Shown piece after piece: positions 19,440 through 29,263 of a DNA stretch of 64,000 nucleotides. The DNA is from Eutreptiella sp. 'Long Island Sound 2002' (taxonomy: Eukaryota > Euglenozoa > Euglenophyceae > Eutreptiales > Eutreptiaceae): positions 1,395,380 through 1,459,379 of the forward strand of contig OZ038402.1 of the NCBI GenBank assembly GCA_964036045.1. The letters run 5' to 3'. The translations under genes and the position numbers were made by a program. The notes beneath the pieces were generated by a model. The model worked only from the letters and a program-made list of their open reading frames with translations, ran no database searches and was not told where the DNA came from. The first letter of the stretch is position 1. Every line of letters starts with the position of its first letter.

Positions 19440-19915
19440 ACAATGAAGCGTGGGTGCAGCGAGGCCATCGACGGGAGCAGCGGCGGTGTGCATCTGGGGA
19501 TCACCGCGTGCCACGCTCTTGCCGCCCACAGTCTCTGTCTTCGTCGCCGCGGGGCATTGCTGGCACCGCACGCGGGACAATGCAGCTTGTGTCTCTGCTG
19601 CTGTACATGATGGCGGTCAGCAGCGGTGCGCTTGTGCGACGGTGGCTGCCATGTCGTTGACGGAGCTTGCGGAGTGCAGCAGCGATGTGCCTCTGGATAT
19701 AGCCCCTGGAGGCTGCCGCCCACTGTCGCTGCCTTCGTCGCCGCGGGGCATTGCTGGCGCCGCACGCGGGACAATGCAGCTTGTGTCTCTGCTGCTGTAC
19801 ATGATGGCAGTCCGCGGCGGTGCGCTTGTGCGACGGGGGCTGCCATGTCGTTGACGGAGCTTGCGGAGTGCAGCAGCGATGTGCCTCTGGATATAGCCCC
19901 TTGGAGGCTGCTGGC
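19440..19915. repeat. About 196-bp tandem repeat, roughly 2.4 copies
   Basis: The block GTTGACGGAGCTTGCGGAGT appears at about 19655 and about 19851, and TGCAGCTTGTGTCTCTGCTG at about 19579 and 19775. It lies upstream of the plus-strand ORF at 21018 and may be part of its element's leader. Confidence 0.75.
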
Positions 19916-19949
19916 ATCAGAGCTCTGCTCCGCTTACAAGGCAGGGCAG

Positions 19950-20860
19950 TCTCTGGCTCCTCGGCTGTGTGTGCTCGGAATGCCACTGACAAGGAGCCCG
20001 GCTGAGGGCGCATGCGGGATGGTGTTGCGCCTGCCGCTACTGTGGACCGCTGCTTACACGGATATGAGAGTGCTGTTGCGTGCACAGCTGGTGTGCTGCG
20101 AGCATCCCCGACCATGGCCGGGAGGGGCAACGCCCTGTGGCGATATACCCCCATAAACTGAAGCGTTCCCTGCACACGTGCAGGAGGGGGCAGGGCCTCT
20201 GGAGCTGGAGTTACAATGCGACGTGCAACCCGGCAAGAACGCAGGAAAGGTACCAGGGTTCTGCGGCCCTGGACAGTAGAGAGCATGTGGTTACTCGGCT
20301 GTGTGTGCTCGGGATGCCACTGACAGGGAGCCCGGCTCAGAGCGCATGCAGGATGGTGCTGCGCCTGCTGCTACTGTGGACCTCTGCGTACACAGATGTG
20401 AGAGTGCTGTTGCGTGCACTGCCGGCCGGCTTCCACCTCACCACCATCGGGCGTCTGGGTCCCAGCCCTGTAGAGAGAGTGGACCGCGTCATCTGCCTCA
20501 ACAACCATCATCGGGCGGCTTGGTCCCAGCCCAGATGTGCTGAGAGCATCCCCGGCTTTAGCCGGGAGGGGCAATGCCCTGTGGCGATATACCCCCATAA
20601 ACTGAAGCATGCCCTGCACCGGTGCAGGAGGGGGCAGGGCCTCTGGAGCTGGGGTTGCAGTGCGACGTGCGACCTGGCAAGAGTGCAGAGTCATGTACAG
20701 CGTCATGTTACGGGCCCTGCGGAGGTGCAGGAGGGGGCGTGGCCCCTGGTATCTGGGATACAGAGGAAAGTATGGCCCTGCGCAAAGGCAGGAGGGGTAC
20801 CACAGTACCCTTGGTGGTTTGTACGTGGGTGCGACGGGTGCATTGCGTGAGGTAACGTCG
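19950..20860. repeat. Tandem repeat, 330-440-bp units, two to three copies
   Basis: The block GTGTGTGCTCGGAATGCCAC at about 19966 recurs with one change at about 20301. AGCATCCCCG…GGGAGGGGCAA…CGATATACCCCCATAAACTG at about 20101 recurs at about 20540. GGTGCAGGAGGGGG-type motifs recur a third time near 20725. Together with the preceding block it gives a tandemly repeated upstream region for the ORF at 21018. Function as a repeated promoter is only a guess. Confidence 0.65.
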
Positions 20861-21017
20861 GTCCGATGAAGTGTGCAGCCAGCATACATAGACACCGGAG
20901 CGCGACGTGCAAAGAATCAAGTAGAGACGTGCATGCCCCGATCGGACGTGTTAGCCTTGATTGCTGGAGTGGGTCGACGTGCTATTGCATGTGCTGTTGT
21001 ATGTTCGTTGTATAGCA

Positions 21018-22682
21018 ATGCCACCTCTTCAAGGAGCCGTCCGCCCGGACACGCTGGGGTCCTGGGTGTCTGTGTCGCGCGGCAGTGATGGCACAGGTGC
21101 CCTGCTAAAGTGGAAGGACATCGAAGGGGCTGTGAAGGACATTGAGTACCAGGAGGTCGTGTCCAAGGCCGCTGATCAAGCCTGGAGAGCACCGTCTCGG
21201 TTACTGGCTCTGCACTTATTGACGGACACGCTGGTCCCGGAGTTGCTTCGTGCTAACCTGCAGGCGTCTGACGAGCTCTGCGCCGTGCGGTCGTATGGTG
21301 CAGCTCTTGCCATGTTGCCGGGCCCTGACCAGCGACGGATTCTGAGGGAGGCCGGCTGTGATGAGGACGCAGACCTGACCACGATGGAGGGCATTCCCTT
21401 GATCAAGAAGCTGGAGGTCGCGTTCAAAGTGGTGGCAGGTACGATGCGTCCGTCTGAGAAATATGCAGGATACGATGTACACAAGCAGTTCCAGGCGTCA
21501 GAGTGGAACCAGCCGTTGTGGCGCCCCCAGATTGTGCGTGCAATGACGGAATGTGGGTTTGAGGTCGCTGATCGCCCAGCAGCATCACAGCCGCCAAAGT
21601 CCAAACCGTTGACGGAGGATGAGAACATTGACAAACAAAAAGCCCAGTCCCGCAAGGTCATGCTGAAGTTCGCCCCGCAGGACACGTCCGAGATGGGAGT
21701 ATGGTACAGGGTAGTGCTGGACCACTGGGACTACATCCATGCCACCAACACCAAAGTCAAAGTCATGGACATCATGCAAGGAGAGTTGGACGATGTGCCC
21801 AATGCCATGCAGCAAGTGCTTGATGACCAGAACACCGCCGACGGGATGGGCATCATCGATGATTGCGTCACAAATATCGTTCGGGAGATCGTCCGGTTGC
21901 GCAACGAGAGGGAGCGCTTGGGCGTGCAAGAGAGGGCGAGAGATGCTGAAGTGGAACGTGAGCGCAAGCGCGAGGCCGACCGACAGCGCCGTGAGGATCA
22001 GCGCAAGCGAGACGATGACCAGAAAGCCAAAGACCGGGCGGCAGCGGTCAGGGTTGACGCAGACGGCGACGACACAGCGGGGGCGGAGCAGAAGGATGCA
22101 CAGCACCAGAAGGAGCTGCGCAAGCTCCATAAGCAGCTCAGAGCCCTGAAGCATGGGGAGGATTGGTCGGGGTCGGAAGATGAAAAGAAAGGCCCAGACT
22201 ACCAGGATGTCATGACCGCCTCGCAGAGCATTGAAGTGATCACCTTGACATGCCTCAGAGGGGCAGATCCAGCCACAGTTGCCAAGTTCGTCAATGCCGA
22301 GTTCACCTTCAACAACCTCGCGAACATGTACTCCTTGCTGGCTGGGGCGTGCGATGGCAAGGCCCAGGACCGACTGAACCTCTGTGTGGATGCCGCCTCA
22401 GTGCAGCGCATGTTTCCAGACGGACAGGAGGAACGCCGCTTGAAGATCCGAGGAGCAGCGGTATCAGTGGTTGTGTCGAGGTCCAGGCATATGCAGGCTC
22501 TGGCGCAGGCGATTCGCGGTCAGCCCGAGCACCCGACGGCCAAGGGCAAGGGCGTTGTGATTTCTGCAGGCCAAAAGTTCTATGAGCGGAGGGCTCAGCA
22601 GAGGGCGTCGTCAGGGCGGTCGTGGCAGCAGAGGACCTCCTTCGTTTCTGGAGGTAAGGGTGATCGTCAGCATTGGAGATAG
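21018..22682 (+). CDS. Orphan gag-like protein, 554 aa
   Basis: Single plus-strand open frame from ATG at 21018. An in-frame upstream ATG at 20961 is possible, but its extra residues look like leader. I do not recognise the family. The first 250 residues are mixed helical (LLALHLLTDTLVPELLRAN, PSEKYAGYDVHKQFQASEW). Then comes a highly charged helix with a run of Arg/Asp/Glu (ERLGVQERARDAEVERERKR and after) that looks like a coiled coil, then a folded-looking block (TVAKFVNAEFTFNNLANMYS). The C-terminus is basic and Gln/Arg/Ser-rich (SGRSWQQRTSF…GDRQHWR). Lone, intronless, flanked by tandem repeats and (GGGA)n tracts, and with no following polymerase, it fits a structural, RNA-binding gag/ORF1-like protein of a non-autonomous element. 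A host gene inside the intron is the alternative. Confidence 0.6.
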   Translation: MPPLQGAVRPDTLGSWVSVSRGSDGTGALLKWKDIEGAVKDIEYQEVVSKAADQAWRAPSRLLALHLLTDTLVPELLRANLQASDELCAVRSYGAALAMLPGPDQRRILREAGCDEDADLTTMEGIPLIKKLEVAFKVVAGTMRPSEKYAGYDVHKQFQASEWNQPLWRPQIVRAMTECGFEVADRPAASQPPKSKPLTEDENIDKQKAQSRKVMLKFAPQDTSEMGVWYRVVLDHWDYIHATNTKVKVMDIMQGELDDVPNAMQQVLDDQNTADGMGIIDDCVTNIVREIVRLRNERERLGVQERARDAEVERERKREADRQRREDQRKRDDDQKAKDRAAAVRVDADGDDTAGAEQKDAQHQKELRKLHKQLRALKHGEDWSGSEDEKKGPDYQDVMTASQSIEVITLTCLRGADPATVAKFVNAEFTFNNLANMYSLLAGACDGKAQDRLNLCVDAASVQRMFPDGQEERRLKIRGAAVSVVVSRSRHMQALAQAIRGQPEHPTAKGKGVVISAGQKFYERRAQQRASSGRSWQQRTSFVSGGKGDRQHWR

Positions 22683-23966
22683 CAGCCCGCCTGTGGCTGA
22701 ATAGTGCCGGGGATGGCTTCACTCTCTGGTCGATATACAGTGCATGCGCACTGGCTATTGCCGCCTAAATGGTGCATCTGCAAGGTCCAGATGATGTTGT
22801 GGGTTGTCATTTCTGGTCTTCCTTCAGGTATAATATATGGCCGTAGACTACGTGCAGGTGGCTGGCGTGAGGCACATGCAGGTATGGCGCCATCATGCAG
22901 CAATCCTGGCACGGTAGTGCACGGCGACAGGCACGCACAGGCCAATCATTGATGTTACCTCCCTGCCAGGCAGGCCAGTTTTCAGTATGAGTCGTCCTTT
23001 GTTTTTCTGGCAATAGTCATTTGTGGGGGCTGGCTCGGGCAGATGTGTTCTTCAATATATTCTGCTAAGTGCCCCTAAGGGTGGCTACACTTGAGGATCG
23101 TGCTACAGCGGTGAGCCGTTTGCCCTGCAGCAACTTCCGTTTTATTCTGCCCATATAACGCCAGCGCCTGGTCCTGATTTTTGTCAGTGGTTCCCATCCA
23201 AAGTGCGGACTGCAATGCGCAGGTAGCATGCCTGCCAGACCATGGGAGTGGCGCACAAAGACAACGATGAGGTTGATGGGCAGTTGACCATTGGATGTGT
23301 CGCATTTCACAGGGGGCAGTATTTCATGCCAAGGGGAGGGCAAAGGTGCGTCTTGGGATATGGGAGCTCATCACGGTCAGCCGGCCCACAAGACTAGGTT
23401 ACTCAGGGCAGGGCATGGGCTCAGGAATCAATGAACCCAACGTATGCCGTATGCATGGTGTGGCAGCAGTGAGCATAAATCTGCTGCAGTTTCTATCGTG
23501 GTAGGAAGAGAGCAGGGCCGTAAAAGCAGAACACACCTCCAACCAAAATGAAGCAGAGTTCCAGAACCCAGTCTCACAGGGCAGAGCGAAGTCGCAGGAT
23601 ACCAAAAAAAAAAAAACGAAAAAACCCGCAACGTCCAAGGTAAGAGGGGAGAAAGAGTCCATTCGCCATCGGCAGCACGGTATAGCCCTCCACCATTTGG
23701 CGGGGCAACGGACCAGAGAGCAACAAAAACACAAATATCACGAAAAGACGTAGGACTAAAGATTCAAGTAGGCAAGAGCAAAGAAGCATAGCGCAAGAGC
23801 CGGGAGACACGGGAGCAGGGCCGAGCCAAGCCGGGATAGGTGCCTGGTTCAGGTTCTGGCTCTGGGTGTAGCACAACAAATAGGCATGCAGGTGCACACA
23901 AGGGTAAGGGGGCAGAGGGGGCGTCTCCCCGGAAAAGGCGACACCCAGACCCAGACCCAGACCCAG
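22683..23966. other. Downstream region of the orphan ORF, no gene seen
   Basis: About 1.3 kb of lower-GC sequence with no convincing ORF on either strand. It contains an A-run near 23608 and ends in ACCCAG hexamers (23941-23966) that lead into the (GGGA)n tract. Plausibly the 3' UTR of the plus-strand element. Confidence 0.4.
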
Positions 23967-24138
23967 GGAGGGAGGGAGGGAGGGAGGGAGGGAGGGAGGG
24001 AGGGAGGGAGGGAGGGAAGAAGGGAGGGAGGGAGGGAGGGAGGGAGGGAGCAAGCGAGGGAGGGAGGGAGGGAGCAAGCGAGGGAGGGAGGGAGGGAGGG
24101 AGGGAGGGAGGGAGGGAGGGAGGGAGGGAGGGAGGGAG
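23967..24138. repeat. (GGGA)n microsatellite
   Basis: About 170 bp of GGGA units with two GCAAGC interruptions identical in type to those at 18.9-19.2 kb. This suggests both tracts came from one array split by an insertion, or from repeated element tails. Confidence 0.9.
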
Positions 24139-24485
24139 TTGGAGGGAGTTGCAATTGGAGTTGGAATTGATGCGAAGCGCGTTCTGCGGTGCGCAGACCG
24201 CCTGCCCAGGGACTGTTCATGTGGCTGTTGGTGGGACATTGGCCACTTGTTGCATCCCCTCCGGATGCGGACTGGGATGTCCCCATTCGTTCTGCGGTGC
24301 AATGGTGTATCCACGACGGACCCCTCTCCGATGCACTCGCACCAGTGCGCCCTGTGCAAGTGAGCGGCGCTGATTGTCCTCTGGCGTCCTCAGGTGCCCT
24401 TCCCGTGCGGCATCCTGCGCAGCACTGGGGCCCTTGGGCCCCCTTCCATTCGGCATTGTGCACACTTCATTTCCTCTGCACGCAC

Positions 24486-24813
24486 CAGGGCGGTCCTTAA
24501 CGGGAGAAAAAAAATGTTCCTTTAAGCAGTTTTCTCAAAAAAGCCCGCGGGCACACCATGTGTTGGCGGCTGGCGACTGGCGGTTGGTGGCGGTTGGCGG
24601 CGGTTGGTGGTTGGGGACTGGTGGTTGACGGCGGTTGGCAGTGGTTGGCGGTTGGCAGTTGGTCGCCGCTGGCGATTGGTGGCGGTTGGCGGTTGGCGGT
24701 TGGTGGCGGTTGGTGGTTGGCGGTTGATGGTCCCTTGGGGCGGTCTCTCAGGGCGAACCTTAACAAAAAAATACTCTAGCCCCTTGGCCCCCCTTAGCCC
24801 CCTGCCCCCCCTG
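24486..24813. mobile_element. hAT-like MITE beside the exon 1 splice donor
   Basis: It begins CAGGGCGGTCCTTAACGG, sharing its left 16 bp with the element at 7648, and ends CCCCCCCTG. Perfect 8-bp direct repeats GCACGCAC flank it at 24478-24485 and 24814-24821. The interior is a GGCGGTTGG minisatellite followed by TGGTCCCTTGGGGCGGTC, as in the other copy. No ORF. The right target repeat overlaps position +9 of the intron 1 donor (GTACGTAAG at 24829-24821), so insertion happened just inside the intron without destroying the donor. Confidence 0.82.
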
Positions 24814-24829
24814 GCACGCACTTACGTAC

Positions 24830-25264
24830 CTCCTCGCCGACGATGGGCAGCCCCGGGTACGCCGCCCGCAGCAGCGACACGATCACGTCCTGCGCCGCCG
24901 TGTCCGCCTCCGTGAGGTACGAGCGCGTGTCGGAGGCGTCCTTGAGCCGCGCCGACGCCATCTCCCCGTCGCGCTGCCGGGCCCGGTCCACCGCGCGGAT
25001 GACGGTGCCGGCGCGGCGGCAGGCGTCCACGCAGCAGCTGAGGAGCTCCGAGACGTCCACCGCCGCCCCCGGGGCCGGGGCCGGGGCCTGGGCGGGGGCT
25101 GTGGCGGGGCTTGGGGTGGGGCTGGGCTGGGGCATGCCGGTGGCCGCCATCATGGCGATGGCCTGGTACTGGGGGGCTGGAGCAATCAGAGGCTGCGGTC
25201 GCATACGCTTCATGAACTGGAGCGCGGCCAGGGAGGCGAACAGCACCGCGGCGCTGACTTGAAC
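24830..25264 (-). CDS. Phosphatase-kinase gene, exon 1 as placed (N-terminal segment and phosphatase start)
   Basis: 145 codons ending at an excellent donor, GAG|GTACGTAAG. The 5' boundary is uncertain: CGGCAG after a long pyrimidine run at 25265-25285 looks like an acceptor in phase 0, implying an unseen upstream exon. Otherwise translation may start at the in-frame ATG at 25324. The exon encodes a hydrophobic stretch SAAVLFASLAALQFM (possible membrane anchor or signal), a basic KRMRP, and a Pro/Ala-rich linker. The first helices of an IMPase/BPNT1 domain follow: LLSCCVDACRRAGTVIRAV, then SYLTEADTAAQDVIVSLLR and YPGLPIVGEE, whose Glu pair coordinates metal. Exon 2 continues in frame. An N-terminal anchor would recall Golgi-type PAP phosphatases, but the GGAGNK motif in exon 3 is of the BPNT1 type. 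Confidence 0.82.
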
Positions 25265-26099
25265 CTGCCGATACAAGGGGGGGGGGGGAACTGGGACAGG
25301 GGCTTGGGATGGGCGGGGCTTCAACTTCGGGGGAGGGGCGGGGGGCGGGGGGCGATAGAGCCCTCTGGCTAGATCCCCCCCCCGAAAAATGCTCCATTAC
25401 CGAGACTACCCCCGGGAGGTGACCCAGACCCAAAATTCGGCAAGAAATGAAAATGGGATTTTTGGAATCAGCGCGTCGAGGGGGGTCAGAAAAGTCATCA
25501 TTTGTAACATATTTTGCGAAAAGAAATGTTTCACCATTTTCAGTGCTCAAAAAAAATGTTCGGCGCCTTCGACAACAGACTTCATAATCACTGAGTAATG
25601 GTCCTGTCAATTGAGCCCTTTTCCCGAACCCGCCCTCCCCCCAGTGTTTAGGGGGCTCTATCGCCCCCCCCCCCCCCCCGCGGGGGTTGAAAACCCGACA
25701 TCCCTGGGGATGAGGGTCGATACACACGATGCCCACCCAGCCACCCCCCTAACTAGGGCAACAACCGGGCAGCCCCTGGCACGGCACCCTGGCCTCTGTG
25801 AGGCAACGGGGAAGACCGCCAAGTCGGGGGAGCACACGGCATTGGGGACGGGCATTGGGCGTTGGGTGTGTGCTCCTCGTGGCCCATCGTTGGTCGGCCC
25901 GCCGCACACGTTGTGCACGCGGACGGTGCACCCCGTGGGCCAACCACCGAGCAGAACCCTGGGGCAGGGGAGGGGGGGGAGTGTTCTCAGGGGTGGGAAA
26001 CAAGAAAGAAAAGGGTTCGTAACGCCAACAGACACGAACGCTCACGGGGACGCTCTCTGCTTCGTGGGCAGGAGGCCGCCCCCATCCCCTCCCCTCCCC
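25265..26099. other. Upstream of the placed exon 1; no gene recognised
   Basis: Contains poly-G and poly-C runs (25279-25288, 25665-25679) and a lower-GC stretch at 25440-25600. Any first exon and the promoter of the minus-strand gene should lie here or further right, but I could not identify them. Confidence 0.4.
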
Positions 26100-26222
26100 C
26101 AGGCTTGTCCTTAACAACCCAGATTCGTTTTTTAAGGACAGCCGTTCAGGATATCCCCCAGGGACCACCACCCGCCAACCGCCGCCAACCGCCGCCAACC
26201 GCCGCCAACCGCCAACCACCGA
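26100..26222. mobile_element. Remnant of a hAT-like MITE
   Basis: CAGGCTTGTCCTTAAC at 26100-26115 resembles the termini of the two intact copies. TTAAGGACAGCC follows at about 26132, then GGGACCACCACCCGCC and repeated CAACCGCCGC, that is, the internal minisatellite in reverse orientation. It looks like a rearranged or truncated copy. No target duplication was found. Confidence 0.5.
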
Positions 26223-27906
26223 TGTAGAGAACGTCCCATGATCGACGGGGGGGCGGGGGGGGCGATGTGAGAAGCTGTGGCCAGGGCTGCGGGTACGGGG
26301 TCAGCAGTTTGGGCTTCGGAGCGGAGAGGCAGACCAGTGGCGACGACAGCGCTGCACGGAGGTCCGAGGTGCTTGCGGTGTCGTGTTGACGGACGGGGTT
26401 GGCATGGACCCGATTCGGCATTGCAATGGAGTGCGGCCCCTGTGATGCCTGCGAAGGAATTGGGACAGTGCGGTGTTGGACAAGGGGCTGCCTTTCCCAG
26501 GGTGAGGGTGAGGGTGAGGGTGAACGGGGGGGGGGGGGGGGGGGGGCGGAGGGCGAGCGCGGGCCAGGGCTGAGGCTGAGGCTGAGGCTGAGGCTGGCGA
26601 GTTGGGCTGCAATTGGTCAGGTTGCAATGTCCGCATTAGGCTCCGGCCGCGCCTGCGTCCCACGGCTTTCACCGCCTACTGTCTACTGTTTGAGCCAATG
26701 TCCGCCGATCGTCCGCACAGCCAATGTCTTGTGTGCTCGCTCCCTGCCCTATACCTGGTCATCTCGCCCTTTACGGTCAGAGCTGGGCCTTTGGACTCGT
26801 GGACTCTATTGGGTTAGGCGTGCGTACCGGTCAGTGGTCAGCCCCACGTTGTGCGCGCTGATTGCTGGCCCCGTTCGGCCCGCACCACGTTGGATGGGTG
26901 TTGGACCTTAGGTTTAAGAACCCAGTGGGTACAGGCGATGGTTAGGTGGTTACTACATACAACATACAACATTCAGGGCGGGGGTTGTGTTTTAGGGGGG
27001 AAAGCACAATGAGCACGCTGTGCTGCATGACATCGTGGAATCCTTTTCAGCAATGGACTCAGTGTCTGAGTCCCCTGCCATCCAGCTGTCCGACGATGGT
27101 GTCATCATCCCTTCTGGGGGGGTTGCCCCCCTTCCATCTCGACCAAGTTCAGTGACTGCAACAGATTGGCCCTACCACTGGGTGTGAGTAGGGATGGTGC
27201 CTCTGGTGTTTTGAATGAGCACCTGTTGGGTCCCACTGCTCGTGGCGTGTGATGCATTCCTGACATTGGCGTTGGCTGCGAATACAGCGGCATCCGTGAC
27301 GGTTGCGGGGTGTACCTGAGTTGGCTTTGGGGCTCCAGCGTGCCAATCCTGCGGCACTTGCGTATCATGGCTGGCGTGCATACCTCCACATCCCACAATG
27401 GCGATGCAATGATTCCTGGACTGGGCATTCCCACTTGTCGTTTTGGTGTAGCCTGTGGTGTTCCCGGCGTCCGGGGGGGATCAATGGTCGGTTCCGATAG
27501 ACTGAATGTCCCCGCCATAGAAAATTCCGGCCATTAGTCCAGCAATACTGCGAAGTCCAATCAATGCACGTGTCCCCTTCTTGGTTGGGGTGCTCCACTA
27601 TGTAATGTACAGTGAGGCGTTTTTTGCGGTTAGCTCTGCGGGTCACTTGAGTCCTTGTCCTTTCTGCCGACTCTATAGAACAACCAGGATCAATATAAAT
27701 CCGCCGTCCATTAGCTGTGGACTGCATTCATTGTACTACTTGCAAACTGACTGGGCTGCATAGCATGGCACTCGTTCGGCCTGTCCCCTTCAGTTGCTGT
27801 TTAGTTTCAAACAGAGCAGGGAGAAACATACAATAGGAGGTGAGGAGGGTGTGAGGGTGGTAAACTGGCGTAGAAACCACAACGCCACCGGATACAAAGC
27901 AGTTAG
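26223..27906. other. No supported gene
   Basis: Contains a poly-G run (26526-26545), GGGTGA-type hexamers (26500-26520) and GAGGCT hexamers (26572-26595). Minus-strand open frames at 27105-27727 lie beyond the RNase H remnant in the element's sense, so they may be its decayed 3' part. They show no recognisable domain. Confidence 0.4.
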
Positions 27907-28535
27907 TCACGACTGCCTTCGTTGGAGCACGTGCGGGAGCTGAGCTGGCTTGCACTGGCTTGCTCCCGGCGTCCGGTGGGGCGTGGGGGGGCACTCTTCC
28001 TCCGGCAGGGGGGGTTCTTCCTCATATCCCCAAACTGATGCCTCTCCCTCCAACAGCTCCCGCTCCTCCTCCTCCTCCTCCTCCTCCTCCTCTGGCCCTG
28101 GTGAAACTGATATTCTCCCGAAGAGTAGTGTTGATTTTCGCCTTCCCAGGTCCGCCAGCTGGTCCGCTTGTTCATTTCCCCGAATGCCTATATGGGAAGG
28201 AATATGCATCCACTTGATTTCTGTGCCATAGCGGTCTGTGAGCTCCAGATCCTGGGCCCACAGGTCTGCATGTGCCACTTCGTGCCGACGCCACCTTTGT
28301 GCCAACCCAAGCACACCATCTACCACTAACTGACAGTCTCGGCAAATGAAGGACCGTGTCCCTGGGATGTGCCCCTGCAGTGCTTGGAGCATTGCCCGGA
28401 GCTCCCCTCTGATATTGGTTTGTGGTTCGTCCACCGGTAAGAACTCTGCCGCACCCCTGTGATCTCCAAAGTACACTCATAACCCCCGACCCTCCCCACC
28501 TCTGGGTGCTTGTCCGATGATCCATCTAGGTACAC
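27907..28535 (-). pseudogene. RNase H domain, frameshifted
   Basis: The first catalytic strand VYLDGSSDKHPEVGRVGGY lies in one frame (from 28535). The rest (VYFGDHRGAAEF, NIRGELRAMLQAL, FICRDCQLVVDGVLG, WMHIPSHIGIRGNEQADQLA) lies in another, so one base is missing near 28480. All four catalytic positions (D, E, D, late His/Asp) can be seen across the break. A poly-Glu run encoded by a GAG/GAA repeat (28060-28090) follows. Confidence 0.8.
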
Positions 28536-28636
28536 AATGGACCATTCATCCTCTACATGACTGCGTATAATAGACTCGTAGTGCTCAGCAAACTCTGCTG
28601 CCCGTGCAAACTTTCTTCTTTTTTTTTGCGGGCAGG

Positions 28637-29263
28637 CTAGTGCAGCGCGAGCAGTGGCTTGTCTGAGGCCACGCGCACTCTGGGTTGCTCCAACACAGTG
28701 GATGTATCCATGGTTTTAAATGCATGCAGTAACAGCGCGATTTCACCCTTTGGGAGGGAGGGGCTGGGGTGTTCGTCGCATTCTGACAGAATCTTAATCC
28801 ACGTGTGTAAGAAGTGGGACCAAGACGGGGGCGCAGCCAGCACCAGAAACTTGTGTGTACACCTCACAGACCATGACGCTCTGATTGCCGACCAATACAC
28901 CAGTCCCAGCCGCATTGACACCGACAACACTGGGTTGTTGATCAAAACCTCCTTGGGGTCAACTACAGTTCCCCCTTCATGGGGGATGGGTCCTATGCAC
29001 CGCACCGCCAGATGGAACGCCGTTGGGAGGAACCTGCACTCTGTTAGCGTATGCCGCATCGTTTCCTGTGCTCTGTCCAGTGCACATGTGGTTTTTGTTG
29101 GCTGCCAGCTGGCCAAACGGCATCCCATTGTAAGTTTTTTCCAGAGTGCTATTTGGATAAAAAATAGATCATTCGGGGGTAGGGAGAGTCCGGCCCATGC
29201 GTGCCATCTCTCCGGGGTTTGTCGTGGGGCCTCTGGTGTCAATTGCATTAGAAGCCTTAACAT
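28637..29263 (-). pseudogene. Post-RT zinc-knuckle segment of the decayed element
   Basis: 208 open codons with LFFIQIALWKKLTMGCRLASW followed by CALDRAQETMRHTLTECRFL, the pattern of the zinc-binding region after RT in many non-LTR elements (Cys…E-T-x-x-H-x-x-x-x-C). It lies between the RT block and RNase H in the same strand order. Confidence 0.6.

Noticed and set aside
18625-19443. Long Pro-Ser-Leu ORFs across the (GGGA)n tract
   Set aside because: Simple-repeat translation in all frames, with no start context or non-repeat domain.
19300-24000. LTR retrotransposon around the orphan ORF
   Set aside because: I found no pair of long terminal direct repeats, no primer-binding site and no protease, integrase or RT. 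The direct repeats at 19.4-20.9 kb are local tandem repeats.
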